Position numbers and translations under genes: made by a program
In this document: positions 10,291 through 19,664 of the stretch, piece by piece
Numbering within the stretch: the first letter of the stretch is position 1
How the letters are laid out: every line of letters begins with the position of its first letter
Notes under the pieces: model-generated
What the model saw: only the letters and a program-made list of their open reading frames with translations
What the model was told of the DNA's origin: nothing
Databases searched by the model: none
Source of the DNA: Diplonema papillatum
Lineage: Eukaryota > Euglenozoa > Diplonemea > Diplonemida > Diplonemidae
Length of the DNA: 64,000 bases
Assembly: GCA_030068145.1 (NCBI GenBank)
Contig: JAPJBO010001119.1
Span: 1-64,000, forward strand
Reading direction: 5' to 3'

Positions 10291-11916
10291 ATGTCTCTTC
10301 GGCCATCCGAAGAGGCAAGCTCCGCGCCTTCAGAAGAGCGGGACCCCAGTGGCAGCCAGAGTGCGGCGGGGGTGAAGGCGGCAGAGTCCGCGGCAACCCC
10401 GTCGTCGGGTCCCGCGGGTGGTGAAGTGCAGGACGGAGAAGCTCCCGCCGTGCCCACGGGCCGTGTTGCAGACCATGCGGGCCCGGACGCTGCGTCGCAC
10501 TCGGCAAGCGCAGCGCAACCCGTTCCACGTGGCCAGGCGACCTGCCCTGACAACGACGCGGAAGCCAACGGAACGACGACAAGCGCAAACGACGGGCCGC
10601 CAACCGGCGCACTTGCTACCGCAGCGCCTACCCCGCTCGGGCAGACGGCTGGCGGCATGGATGTCGACCCTGAGGCATTGGCCGGGACCCCCGACGGGGT
10701 TGAACTGCAGGCAAGCCGCGGGCCGGGTCCAACTGGCGAGACACAGCCTGGGGGCATACGGGTAGACGCCGCCGGCGTTGCCGAGGCAAGCCGCGGCTCC
10801 GCATCCGCCGCAGACGGCCAAGCGCCCCGCGGCACGGATGCGGACGCAGGCGGCACCACGCCACCGACGGCCTACTCGCCCACCGGCGGTGATGCCGCAG
10901 AATCGGAGTCGCCGCCCGTCCACTCCGACGGCCACGAAGTTGGCAGCATGGACGTCGACGCGTCGGTTGGTACACCCGCTCAGAGGTTACTCGCGGATAG
11001 AGTGACAACGATGGTCAGCGTCTCCGTCAGAGCACATCGTCCTGAGACCGAGGAGCCGCGGGACGCCGTGAGCTGTTTGGTGTGCCAGCAGTGCGAGAAC
11101 CCCGTATGCACCATGGATGACCTGTGCACTGAAAAGGCGGTTGTGTGGGGAGACGCGGTGTTCGCGTACGAGATGGACATCCACGACAAGTCGTACTGGA
11201 CGTACAGCGCGACGAACCCGAGCCAGAAACGATACGACGTGGTCCGCTTGAAAAAGCAGGTGCTCGACGAGGGCCTGTACGCCGCGAACGTGGCCGCGAG
11301 CGCCGACCATTCGTGGTTCCCGCCGTACGCGTGGAAGGTGTGCGAGTGCAAATCGTGCGGCAGCTTCATGGGGTGGGCCTTCTTCGACGCGGAAGGCAAC
11401 CCTGCGTTCGTCGGCCTCATCGTCACCGGAACCGTGCCTCGCGTGGTGCAGCGGGATACGTTCGACAGCATCATGCGGCAGCTGCCGCAGAGGGCTGTCG
11501 ACCACGTCGCGTATCAGAGGGAGCGCGCCCGCGTCATGGTCGTGCTCCGGAGACTGCCCAACCAGTATCTCGCCAACCAGCTGGCCTCGCTGGTCATGGA
11601 CGCCGACACCGACTTATCGCTTCGGCACCAGGTCCACACCTTGTCCGAGCAAACCGAAGCCCTCCACACCCTGCACCACCAAGAAGATCACGAAGCCGAC
11701 ATCGATCAGGCCGGCGACTCCGACGACACCGTCAGCGAGTCCACCGAGAGCTTGGAATCGTCGCCTTCCGCCGCCGTGCCTCCTGGACCCACCGCCCCTT
11801 CACCAACAACCGACGGTCCGCCTGCTGGCGCAGACGACACCGCCAGGCCCGGGGCCCATACCCCCTCGGCAGAGTCCCAGGATGACTCCGATCCACCTCG
11901 GAGTACACCACCCTGA
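10291..11916 (+). CDS. CULT-domain (cereblon-type ligand-binding) protein
   Basis: 541 residues from the ATG at 10291. Residues 1-240 are low-complexity (Ala, Pro, Gly, Asp, Ser) with a repeated MDVD phrase. Residues about 260-382 match the CULT fold: zinc ligands C265 and C268 (CQQC) and C353 and C356 (CKSC), the HSWFPPYAW segment at 340-348, and GWAFF at 361-365. The three tryptophans W342, W348 and W362 correspond to the aromatic cage that binds uracil-like or thalidomide-like ligands in cereblon. After it come a Gln/Leu-rich helical stretch (about 395-465) and an acidic, Pro-rich tail. There is no Lon N-domain as in cereblon and no signal peptide, so it resembles stand-alone CULT proteins. 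An intron is not required. A truncated copy follows immediately. Confidence 0.85.
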   Translation: MSLRPSEEASSAPSEERDPSGSQSAAGVKAAESAATPSSGPAGGEVQDGEAPAVPTGRVADHAGPDAASHSASAAQPVPRGQATCPDNDAEANGTTTSANDGPPTGALATAAPTPLGQTAGGMDVDPEALAGTPDGVELQASRGPGPTGETQPGGIRVDAAGVAEASRGSASAADGQAPRGTDADAGGTTPPTAYSPTGGDAAESESPPVHSDGHEVGSMDVDASVGTPAQRLLADRVTTMVSVSVRAHRPETEEPRDAVSCLVCQQCENPVCTMDDLCTEKAVVWGDAVFAYEMDIHDKSYWTYSATNPSQKRYDVVRLKKQVLDEGLYAANVAASADHSWFPPYAWKVCECKSCGSFMGWAFFDAEGNPAFVGLIVTGTVPRVVQRDTFDSIMRQLPQRAVDHVAYQRERARVMVVLRRLPNQYLANQLASLVMDADTDLSLRHQVHTLSEQTEALHTLHHQEDHEADIDQAGDSDDTVSESTESLESSPSAAVPPGPTAPSPTTDGPPAGADDTARPGAHTPSAESQDDSDPPRSTPP

Positions 11917-11918
11917 GG

Positions 11919-12411
11919 GTGGGCCTTCTTCGACGCGGAAGGCAACCCGGCGTTTGTCGGCCTCATGCGGCAGCTGCCGCAGAGGGACGTCGACCACGTC
12001 CCGTATCAGAGGGAGCGCGCCCGCGCCCTGGTCGTGCTCCGGAGTCAGACGCCCAACCAGTATCTCGCCAACCAGCTGGCCTCGCTGGTCATGGACGCCG
12101 ACACCGACTTATCGCTTCGGCACCAGGTCCACACCTTGTCCGAGCAAACCGAAGCCCTTCAAACCCTGCACCACCAAGAAGATCACGAAGCCGACATCGA
12201 TCAGGCCGGCGACTCCGACGACACCGCCAGCGAGTCCACCGAGAGCTTGGAATCGTCGCCTTCCGCCGCCGTGCCTCCTGGACCCACCGCCCCTGCACCA
12301 ACAACCGACGGTCCGCCTGCTGGCGCAGACGACACCGCCAGGCCCGGGGCCCATACCCCCCCGGTAGAGTTCCGGGAAGACTCCGATCCACCTCGGAGTA
12401 CACCACCCTGA
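11919..12411 (+). pseudogene. Truncated downstream copy of the CULT gene's 3' half
   Basis: Beginning two bases after the CULT gene stop, the sequence repeats the gene from GWAFFDAEGNPAFVG to the end. A 54-bp deletion joins VGL directly to MRQLPQ, and there are a few substitutions. The copy lacks the zinc ligands and two of the three cage tryptophans, so it cannot form a CULT fold. Its long helical and acidic tail remains open. Confidence 0.85.
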
Positions 12412-13486
12412 GGCTCCTGTTCAACCTTCGCCGGACGTGCCGTTGCTGGCGGACTGTACACTGTACACGTAAGCCACGATTCGGATCTGTCGTCGTTGTC
12501 GTCGCGGTCAATAGAACGCCGTTCGTCTGTACTGGTACCCATGCGCGGCGGAGATGTAGTCTGCCTGAACACAGCACAGGTCCCCGCTTCGAGCACAGAT
12601 GCGGATAGTCAGCTTTCAAAGGGAGCTTTCCTCGATTACTTCGAGGAAACTACGAGGGCACAAACCTTTTCCTTCCCCCCCGTCTCTTTTCCATTCTTGC
12701 ATATGAGGCCTGCATGCAGCACCTGCCAGGTATCTGGGCGGTGGCAGGTGTCCAACTCGTGCCCGGCTAGCCCACTGCTTTGCAGGACGTTGGTTCGAAA
12801 GATTGCGTTTCTGCACGCCGTTCTTGCCGTCTTACAATGACTCTTGCCTTCGATCGTTCCTTCTCGCCTCTCTGCTTCTCCTTAATCCCTCTTCCAGGTG
12901 TTTACCCGCAAAACAGGACGAAGAAAGAGAGAGAGAGAGAGAGACGAGTTAGAGTGCAGGGGCCATCTCTCCGGAGAGTATCCGGTCGCCCCACTACTGT
13001 TCCCGTACTACTACGGCGGGCGTAAGTCGTTACGTCGTAGGCGTGGTGCGAACCGCGGCCCTGTCATAGATGATGATTGCACCGATGGTGGCGCAGCCGG
13101 GGGAGACCGCCTGGCAGGCGTGTGTTGACACGTTGTTTCGCAAACCGACGAATCGAGCATGCTGCAGCATTTCGACGTGCTGCGCGCCCTTGTGAACCCA
13201 GTTCACCTAAACTGCATCGATTTTCCTGCCGACTGTGTATCACAAGGAAGTTGCAGCGAAGTGGCGACTGAGCAAACCCAATCTCGCCAAAATTTCCTCC
13301 CCCTCTGGTGTGCTATCCAAGATGCTCGTAAATGTACACGAGAAAAGAGCTTCCTGGGAGAAGACACCCCGCAGTTTTTGAAATCCACCGTTTCGGCGGA
13401 AGCGATCCCGATAGAAAAGACGGACGCATTTTCCTTTTAGAAATCGAAGGGGGGTGGACAAGGGGTCGGGGGAGGGACAACACACG
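12412..13486. other. Intergenic stretch with a short dispersed repeat
   Basis: No gene is recognised. Segment 12948-13035 (GGGGCCATCTCTCCGG ... TACGGCGGGCGTAAGTCG) is present in reverse complement at 25107-25195. A (GA)n run lies at 12927-12942. Confidence 0.5.
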
Positions 13487-14188
13487 ATGCGGCTTAAACC
13501 GCGCCCGAACAGTGCGCGGACGAGGCCTGTGCCCTTCGATAAAAGCAGCGATGACCACGCGCACGGCTCGTGCAAGTGCGGCGACTGCTGGTGCACGGAG
13601 GAGCGGGGGCTGTCGATCGCCGTGTCCGGTACGGTGGGCACAGCGCACATCCCTTCCATCGGCCACTGGGTCGGCCCCGCAGCGCGGGACACCGACGCGG
13701 GCGGCAGCCGCCGCGCCCTGCAGTCGCGCGCGTACACAGACTGCTCGTTCCCCCGCGCCGATCGCACCGACGAGAGCAAGGCGCCCTTCCACTCCGCCGA
13801 CACGTGGCAGGCGGACCTTCCTGTCCGAAGAGACCCGACCCCGTTCATTTTCGGCCGCGCGTCCTGCGTCGCAGCCCCGCCCAAAGGCGGGTCCATTTCG
13901 CGCGCAGCCACCGATAACCCGATGTACCGGCGGCCGCCGGCCGCACTCTGCGCGTGGGACGGCTCGGCCGGAGGCGTGTCCGCGTTCCGGCGGTTCGTGA
14001 CGCGCCTCCCGTTGTCCTTCGGGCGGGCGGACCGCTTCTCGTCCTGCTCGGACACTGCCAGTGGTGCTGCTGCCCCCAAGACACGCTGCACGTGTGGACC
14101 CGCCGGCCGCCCGCCGACCTTCAGTGTCACCAAGCGGAAGGGCCTCCCGCACAAAGCTGCGGAGGACGCGATTCGAGTCGGATGCTGA
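13487..14188 (+). CDS. Unknown protein with paired cysteine clusters
   Basis: 233 residues from the ATG at 13487. I do not recognise the family. Visible features are an early cysteine cluster CKCGDCWC (about residues 30-37), a central segment PMYRRPPAALCAWDG, an Arg/Phe-rich RFVTRLPLSFGR, and a second small cluster CTCG near the C-terminus followed by a basic tail KRKGLPHKAAEDAIRV. Codons end mostly in G or C, as in the other genes here. The C-terminal third is copied twice downstream. The protein could be one exon of a larger gene. Confidence 0.6.
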   Translation: MRLKPRPNSARTRPVPFDKSSDDHAHGSCKCGDCWCTEERGLSIAVSGTVGTAHIPSIGHWVGPAARDTDAGGSRRALQSRAYTDCSFPRADRTDESKAPFHSADTWQADLPVRRDPTPFIFGRASCVAAPPKGGSISRAATDNPMYRRPPAALCAWDGSAGGVSAFRRFVTRLPLSFGRADRFSSCSDTASGAAAPKTRCTCGPAGRPPTFSVTKRKGLPHKAAEDAIRVGC

Positions 14189-14359
14189 GCAAAGAACGCA
14201 GCAAGCATCGAAAGTCGACAGGCCAAAGGACGCTGTTGAGCTTGACTCTAGTCTGACACGAGCGGTGTAGATAAAGGTAGGAGGCAACACGCATCGAACC
14301 TTCTCAAGAAGACCCCCACGGGGCCAAAGGACGAGAACTCACGCACTCACAGCTCGAGA

Positions 14360-14787
14360 GGAATCTCTCCACAGAGGCTGGACCGTTTCTCACCAAGCGA
14401 AAGGGACTCTCTCTCCGAAGAGACCCGAACCTGTTTGTTTTCAGCCTGGGCGTCCTGCGTCGCAGCCTCGCTCAAAGGCGGGCTGATATCTCGTGCGTGC
14501 AGCCACCGAGAACCCGATGTACGGGCGGCCGCCCGCCGCACTCTGCGCGTGGGACGGCTCGGCCGGAGGCGTGTCCGCGTTCCGGCGGTTCGTGACGCGC
14601 CTCCCGTTGTCCTTCGGGCGGGCGGACCGCTTCTCGTCCTGCTCGGACACTGCCAGTGGTGCCGCTGCCCCCAAGACACGCTGCACGTGTGGACCCGCCG
14701 GCCGCCCGCCGACCTTCAGTGTCACCAAGCGGAAGGGCCTCCCGCACAAAGCTGCGGAGGACGCGATTCGAGTCGGATGCTGAGCAA
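14360..14787 (+). pseudogene. Partial copy 1 of the 13.5-kb unknown gene
   Basis: The 3' part is nearly identical to the parent from MYGRPPAALCAWDG to the stop. The 5' part (about 14360-14510) is a diverged version of the parent region encoding RRDPTPFIFGRASCVA and has lost the frame. The whole unit recurs about 603 bp later. Confidence 0.8.
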
Positions 14788-14959
14788 AGAACGCAGCAAG
14801 CATCGAAAGTCGACAGGTCACGGCGGCCAAAGGACGCTGTTGAGCTTGACTCTAGTCTGACACGAGCGGTGTAGATAAAGGTAGGAGGCAACACGCATCG
14901 AACATTCTCAAGAAGACCCCCACGGGGCCAAAGGACGAGAACTCACGCACTCACAGCTC

Positions 14960-15394
14960 GAGAGGAATCTCTCCACAGAGGCTGGACCGTTTCTCAAGCG
15001 AAAGGGACTCTCTCTCCGAAGAGACCCGAACCTGTTTGTTTTCAGCCTGGGCGTCCTGCGTCGCAGCCTCGCTCAAAGGCGGGCTGATATCTCGTGCGTG
15101 CCGATGTACCGGCGGCCGCCCGCCGCACTTTGCGCGTGGGACGGGTCGGCCGGAGGCGTGTCCGCGTTCCGGCGGTTCGTGACGCGCCTCCCGTTGTCCT
15201 TCGGGCGGGCGGACCGCTTCTCGTCCTGCTCGGACACTGCCAGTGGTGCTGCTGCCCCCAAGACACGCTGCACGTGTGGACCCACCGGCCGCCCGCCGAT
15301 CTTCAGTGTCAGCAAGCGGAAGGGCCTCCCGCACAAGGCTGCCGATGACGCGATTCGCGTCATGTCGAGCAAAGAAAGCAGCAAGCATCGATAG
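14960..15394 (+). pseudogene. Partial copy 2 of the 13.5-kb unknown gene
   Basis: This is the same unit as at 14360, about 603 bp downstream, with a small deletion at the join before MYRRPPAALCAWDG. Its end differs (AADDAIRVMSSKESSKHR, then stop) because of a change near the former stop codon. Confidence 0.8.
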
Positions 15395-16830
15395 TCGACA
15401 GACCTCCGGCTGGTGTGCCTGTACGCTTCCTGTGCTGACGCAGGAAGTTCTCGCAACGCGAAACAACAAGTGGGAAAAGCGATCAGCCGGCACGCACCAA
15501 CGGATTGTCGAGCTGTCCGAAGGGGAACTCCTGCCTGAGTTCCTTTTGCCCCCCCTCCAGGCATCTTGCTAAGAACCATCCATCCATCCATCAGCCGGCT
15601 GACCCCCCCCTCCCCTGAAGAAACGTTTTCCCCCCTCAGGCTATTTTCACTGTGGAGGGGGGAGACGCTACCTGTCACACTCTAAGGTGGTCACCACGGT
15701 GGGCGGTCAGAAAAAAAAATTTTTTTTTTGCCCCAAATACCCCAAATACCACACTTTGGAAAATTTTTGTGGGCCCACTTTTGGCAGGGAATTTTGACCA
15801 TTTCACCTTGAAGAATTTGACCACCCAGCCTCCAAGGCAACTGCAGGGGGGGGTCTGGTTTATCCGGCCATCCGGCCAAAGTGGCTGATCCTTAACAAGA
15901 GCGCTGCCCCCCTCCCCCAGCAACCGATGTTGGCACCCCAACTCACCACGCCGCCGCCCTTCTTGTTCCCTCTTGCGCTCAGACCTTGTCGCTGCGGATG
16001 CGCAGAAAACCCCCAGGGATTAATCCAGGGGCTTGTTTGGGGATGCCCAATCCATCGTCCCCCGATTGAAACATGTAATAAATACTTGGAGGGACCGCCC
16101 GGTGCTTATTTTGACGGGGGGCGAGGGGGTAAGAAACAACACAACTACATAGTGGATCTTGTTTGGTGAACGCCGGACACTTCGCCCATATTTATGTTTT
16201 GTGGGCCACAGCATATTCCCTCCGTTGGGGTTTGGACTCTTGTCGCAAGTTGCAATAGTGGGGAGTCACCGGCATGCTGATTACCACACTACGGCCTCCG
16301 TTAAGATTTTGCAACCGGCGGCCTCCTCGAGTATGTCCTACAAAGCAGATGCTTCATTCAAAAAAAAGAAAAAGAGAAGCAAACGCCGGTTTGCCCGATC
16401 CCTCTTGTACCGGCTTTCATGAATCGTTCTTCCCTTTTTTCAACAATGGACGGAACCAGCTCAAGTTCAAAAGGCCAGCGGCAAGTCCGCGACCCCGGCA
16501 ATGAGCAAGCGTCTTCGCCCGGAGTCTCGCTGCTACAGCACTGTTCAGCAACACGTCAGTCACAGGAGGGAGCACTCCCGGGAACCTCCAGATGAGGTTG
16601 GGTTAGAATGCAAAGAATCTGTGGCGAGAATCTGCATTGGCCACGGGAACCTCCGATGGGATGCATGCTGCAACCAGCAGCGCACATGACCCGGAACAGG
16701 ACGCCCATCCGAACGTGCACTGCAGGGTACCATAGATAGTCACCGTCTGGAGTAGGTGTCCGGGGTGTGTGGGAACCGGTGCCAGCCACGAGGATGGCAC
16801 CGAATACACGACGTAAGCAGGAAGGGGCCG
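15395..16830. other. Intergenic stretch; contains an inverted copy of the TCTAGCCTCC element
   Basis: No gene is recognised. An A/T homopolymer block lies at 15710-15735. Segment 16060-16175 is a minus-strand copy of the dispersed element found at 19135-19300, 24686-24790 and 53535-53640 (GTTCACCAAACA, TATGTAGTTGTGTTGTTTCT and GCACCGGGCGG on the minus strand). Confidence 0.5.
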
Positions 16831-16835
16831 CCTAG

Positions 16836-17024
16836 CTGCGCGCCGAGATCGAACGGCTGAAGCGGCAGGCCTACAGCCTCGACAAGGCGCACCACGCGCT
16901 GCGGTCTGCCACCGAGAAGCTGGCGGCCGACGAGCGAGACCGGCCGTTCGTGAGCGAAATCGTCCGCCGGGCGACGGGCCGCGGTGCGTGGGCCTCGATG
17001 AGCGTGGCAAGCCTGCGGCCTTGA
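16836..17024 (+). pseudogene. Coiled-coil 5'-end copy 1 (truncated at both ends)
   Basis: This matches the coiled-coil part (LRAEIERLKRQAYSLDKAHH to ATGRxAWASM) of the gene at 18081 but lacks the start region. It ends with the same short tail and stop (SVASLRP) seen in copies 2 and 3. Confidence 0.8.
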
Positions 17025-17061
17025 CGCATCCTTCCATTCTTCCATTAATAACAATGGCAAT

Positions 17062-17120
17062 GGCCACCCGGAGTCTTTAAAACCCCGGATCTCTAAGTGC
17101 GAAGAACTTACACTCTAGTA
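17062..17120 (+). promoter_or_regulatory. CCGGAGTCTTTAAAA element upstream of copy 2
   Basis: GGCCACCCGGAGTCTTTAAAA, then CCCCGGATCTCTAAG and ACTTACACTCTAGTAA. It lies about 95 bp before the ATG-equivalent position of the next copy. Two more copies at 17502 and 17941 occupy the same relative position, which suggests a promoter, though the family is also found inside introns. Confidence 0.55.
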
Positions 17121-17205
17121 ATACGACGATATCCATCATGAGAATACTATGACAACGCACATTCACCTACCCCTCCAGTCTTCAAGATAGTCGTTGGGGA
17201 ACCTT

Positions 17206-17467
17206 ATGGGAACCGTCGCGCAGCGGAGTCGATGGAGAAATCGAATGCACGACGAGTAAGCAGGAAGGAGCCGCCGAGCTGCGCGCCGAGATCGAACGGC
17301 TGAAGCGGCAGGCCTACAGCCTCGACAAGGCGCACCACGCGCTGCGGTCTGCCACCGAGAAGCTGGCGGCCGACGAGCGAGACCGGCCGTTCGTGAGCAA
17401 AATCGTCCGCCGGGCGACGGGCCGCGATGCGTGGGCCTCGATGAGCGTGGCAAGCCTACGGCCTTGA
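17206..17467 (+). pseudogene. Coiled-coil 5'-end copy 2 (frame-broken near the start)
   Basis: It has the same layout as copy 3, but a small deletion shortly after the ATG (ACCGTCGCGCAGCGG) shifts the frame away from the coiled-coil reading. It terminates like copy 1. Confidence 0.8.
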
Positions 17468-17501
17468 CGCATCCTTCCATTCTTCCATCAATAACAATGG
17501 C

Positions 17502-17555
17502 AATGGCCACCCGGAGTCTTTAAAACCCCGGATCTCTAAGTGAACTTACACTCTA
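17502..17555 (+). promoter_or_regulatory. CCGGAGTCTTTAAAA element upstream of copy 3
   Basis: GGCCACCCGGAGTCTTTAAAA, CCCCGGATCTCTAAG, then ACTTACACTCTAGTAA. It ends about 85 bp before the ATG at 17641. Confidence 0.55.
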
Positions 17556-17640
17556 GTAATATGACGATATCCATGAGAATACTATGACAACGCACATTCA
17601 CCTCCCCCTCCAGTCTTCAAGATAGTCGTTGGAGAACCTT

Positions 17641-17907
17641 ATGGGAACCGTCGCCAGCGGAGTCCACGAGGATGGAGAAATCGAATGCACGACGAGTAAG
17701 CAGGAAGGAGCCGCCGAGCTGCGCGCCGAGATCGAACGGCTGAAGCGGCAAGCCTACAGCCTCGACAAGGCGCACCACGCGCTGCGGTCTGCCACCGAGA
17801 AGCTGGCGGCCGACGAGCGAGACCGGCCGTTCGTGAGCGAAATCGTCCGCCGGGCGACGGGCCGCGATGCGTGGGCCTCGATGAGCGTGGCAAGCCTGCG
17901 GCCTTGA
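17641..17907 (+). CDS. Intact 88-residue coiled-coil microprotein (copy 3)
   Basis: An intact frame from ATG to stop repeats the N-terminal 80 residues of the glutaredoxin-fused protein at 18081, then ends in SVASLRP in place of the linker and glutaredoxin domain. The shared core LRAEIERLKRQAYSLDKAHH has heptad-like Leu, Ile and Ala spacing, consistent with a dimerising coiled coil. It carries its own upstream CCGGAGTCTTTAAAA element. Expression is not shown. It could be a decaying duplicate or a trans-acting partner of the full-length protein. Confidence 0.45.
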   Translation: MGTVASGVHEDGEIECTTSKQEGAAELRAEIERLKRQAYSLDKAHHALRSATEKLAADERDRPFVSEIVRRATGRDAWASMSVASLRP

Positions 17908-17940
17908 CGCATCCTTCCAGTCTTCCATTAAGAACAATGG

Positions 17941-18000
17941 CAATGACCACCCGGAGTCTTTAAAACCCCGGATCTCTAAGTGAACATACACTCTAGTAAT
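17941..18000 (+). promoter_or_regulatory. CCGGAGTCTTTAAAA element upstream of the full-length gene
   Basis: GACCACCCGGAGTCTTTAAAA, CCCCGGATCTCTAAG and ACATACACTCTAGTAA end about 80 bp before the ATG at 18081. This is the third of three equivalently placed copies. Confidence 0.55.
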
Positions 18001-18080
18001 ATGACGATATCCATGAGAATACTATGACAACGCACATTCACCTCCCCCTCCAGTCTTCAAGATAGTCGTTGGAGAACCTT

Positions 18081-19016
18081 ATGGGAACCGTCGCCAGCGG
18101 AGTCCACGAGGACGGAGAAATAGAATGCACGACGAGTAAGCAGGAAGGAGCCGCCGAGCTGCGCGCCGAGATCGAACGGCTGAAGCGGCAGGCCTACAGC
18201 CTCGACAAGGCGCACCACGCGCTGCGGTCTGCCACCGAGAAGCTGGCGGCCGACGAGCGAGACCGGCCGTTCGTGAGCGAAATCGTCCGCCGGGCGACGG
18301 GCCGCGATGCGTGGGCCTCGATGGGCGCGGCAGCCGCAGCCGCCGCCTCCGACACCGACGAAGCCGCAACCGCCGCCAGCTTGAACCCGGCCGCCAACGA
18401 GCCGGCCGAAGGCAGCCCGCACCCCGAACCCAGTCCGTTGGCAGAGCAGCCGCTGTGCCGCAGCCCAACAGGCAGCGACGACCTCAGCGCTGGGGAGTTG
18501 GACCGGCTGGCGGAGTTGAGCCAGCCCGTGGACAACCCGGGGGGGCCTCCAGCGCCCGACGACGACGATGAGGACGGCGAGGTCGACAAGCAGGCCGCTT
18601 TCGCCGAACGGGCGACGACGTGGCTCGAGGAGTTGATGGAGGAGCATTTCCTGGTCCTCTTCACGAAGTCCGGGTGTCCGTTCAGCGCGGAAGCGCTAAC
18701 GACCATCCAGAACATAGAGGTCCCCGCCTTCGAAATATCCGACGAGAGCGTGGCTCCCGAGTTGGCAGAGGCCCTTCTCGCTGTTGCAGAGGAACACGTC
18801 CAAGGATACGTCGGGGTCCCCGTCATCTGGGCGGCAACCAACGTGATGACGCTGGGCGACCTCAAAGACTCCGCCTCTTCCGGCGAGCTGGCTTCCCGGT
18901 ATAGGCTCTTCGAGCGCCACAAGGCGATGACAGAAGACGTGAGGGGGGCCGAGTTGTTCCAGGACGCGCCGCCGACACCGACACCGACGCCGCCCCCGCC
19001 GCTGGTCTTCTTGGAT
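18081..19016 (+). CDS. Coiled-coil / glutaredoxin-domain protein (CPFS active site)
   Basis: The ATG at 18081 is preferred; upstream in-frame codons contain no ATG. Residues 20-80 form a charged coiled coil. Residues 85-170 are an Ala/Pro/acidic linker. Residues about 175-272 look like glutaredoxin: a beta strand FLVLFTKSG runs into active site CPFS (Cys199, a one-Cys, monothiol pattern), then VGVPVIW supplies the cis-Pro, then TLGDLKDS and SGEL mark the glutathione-site and last helix. Such domains use glutathione for disulfide exchange or iron-sulfur handling. A Pro/Thr tail ends in VFLD, where GTATGC at 19017 is a good donor. Reading through instead stops at 19094. The next exon may be the Cys/His-rich one at 19665 (phases agree). 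Confidence 0.72.
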
Positions 19017-19074
19017 GTATGCTGTTGCGTTTCCTCCACATTCAATGAAGCATGGGGTCATCCGCCTATTTTTT

Positions 19075-19300
19075 TGTACAAGCACCCGCTTTGAAGGAAA
19101 TGCTTGAGGAGACTGCCAGTTGCGATAGATCAAAGGAGGTAAATGTGCTGTAGCCCACACGAAACACAGGTTAATCTGGGTTTAGTGGCGGTGCGTAAGC
19201 GTTCAACAAAAAGGACCCACTTTGTAGTTGTATTGTTTTCTCCCCCTCTAGCCTCCTTCGAAAATGAGCACAAGGCAGTCCCTCGAGTATTTTTAGTACT
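19075..19300 (+). repeat. Dispersed element with internal splice-like ends (TCTAGCCTCC family)
   Basis: Left part: GGAAATGCTTGAGGAGACTG ... AAAGGAGGTAAATGTG. Middle: GTAGCCCACACGAAACACAG and AAGCGTTCAACAAAA. Right part: TCCCCCTCTAGCCTCCTTCG ... CCCTCGAGTATTT. Other copies: 24686-24790 (right half), 40555-40695 (left half), 53425-53640 (complete), 53640-53815 (diverged), 53920-54040 (left half) and 16060-16175 (inverted). AGGAG/GTAAATG and CCCTCTAG/CCTCC look like a donor and acceptor about 110-130 bp apart. Confidence 0.75.
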
Positions 19301-19664
19301 AGCAATCTTGCGGGTTGCCCTTCAATGTATTGTGCAGACTAAAAAGACATAGGCCGCGTGTTTTGGTGGTTGATCAGAATTCCTTACCTGAATATTACAC
19401 GGGATAAATGCAAGTGGGAAAACGATTACCCGGCACGCACAAGCAAAACGAAGCGCCTACGTTAGCCCGTTTAGTTTCCTGGCGCCGGCACCTGCTCCGG
19501 TCAATAAAAGACAAAAAGCGCAAGTGCCGCGAAACCCAAGCACCACACTGCGAGAAAATACATATAAACGCGGACAACAGACCGGTACGGGCTACAAGGC
19601 AACCCCTGCTCAACTGTACAACGACGAACGACGCGCGAGGGCAGGCCGGTGGCCCGCCCCCCAG

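Noticed and set aside
10094..11008. Minus-strand frames of 126-216 codons opposite the CULT gene
   Set aside because: They are shadows caused by high GC and strong third-position bias of the real + strand frame. No domain recognised.
17102..18000. CRISPR-like array
   Set aside because: The repeats are 430-bp duplicated gene-start units, not short repeats with unique spacers, and the sequence is eukaryotic.
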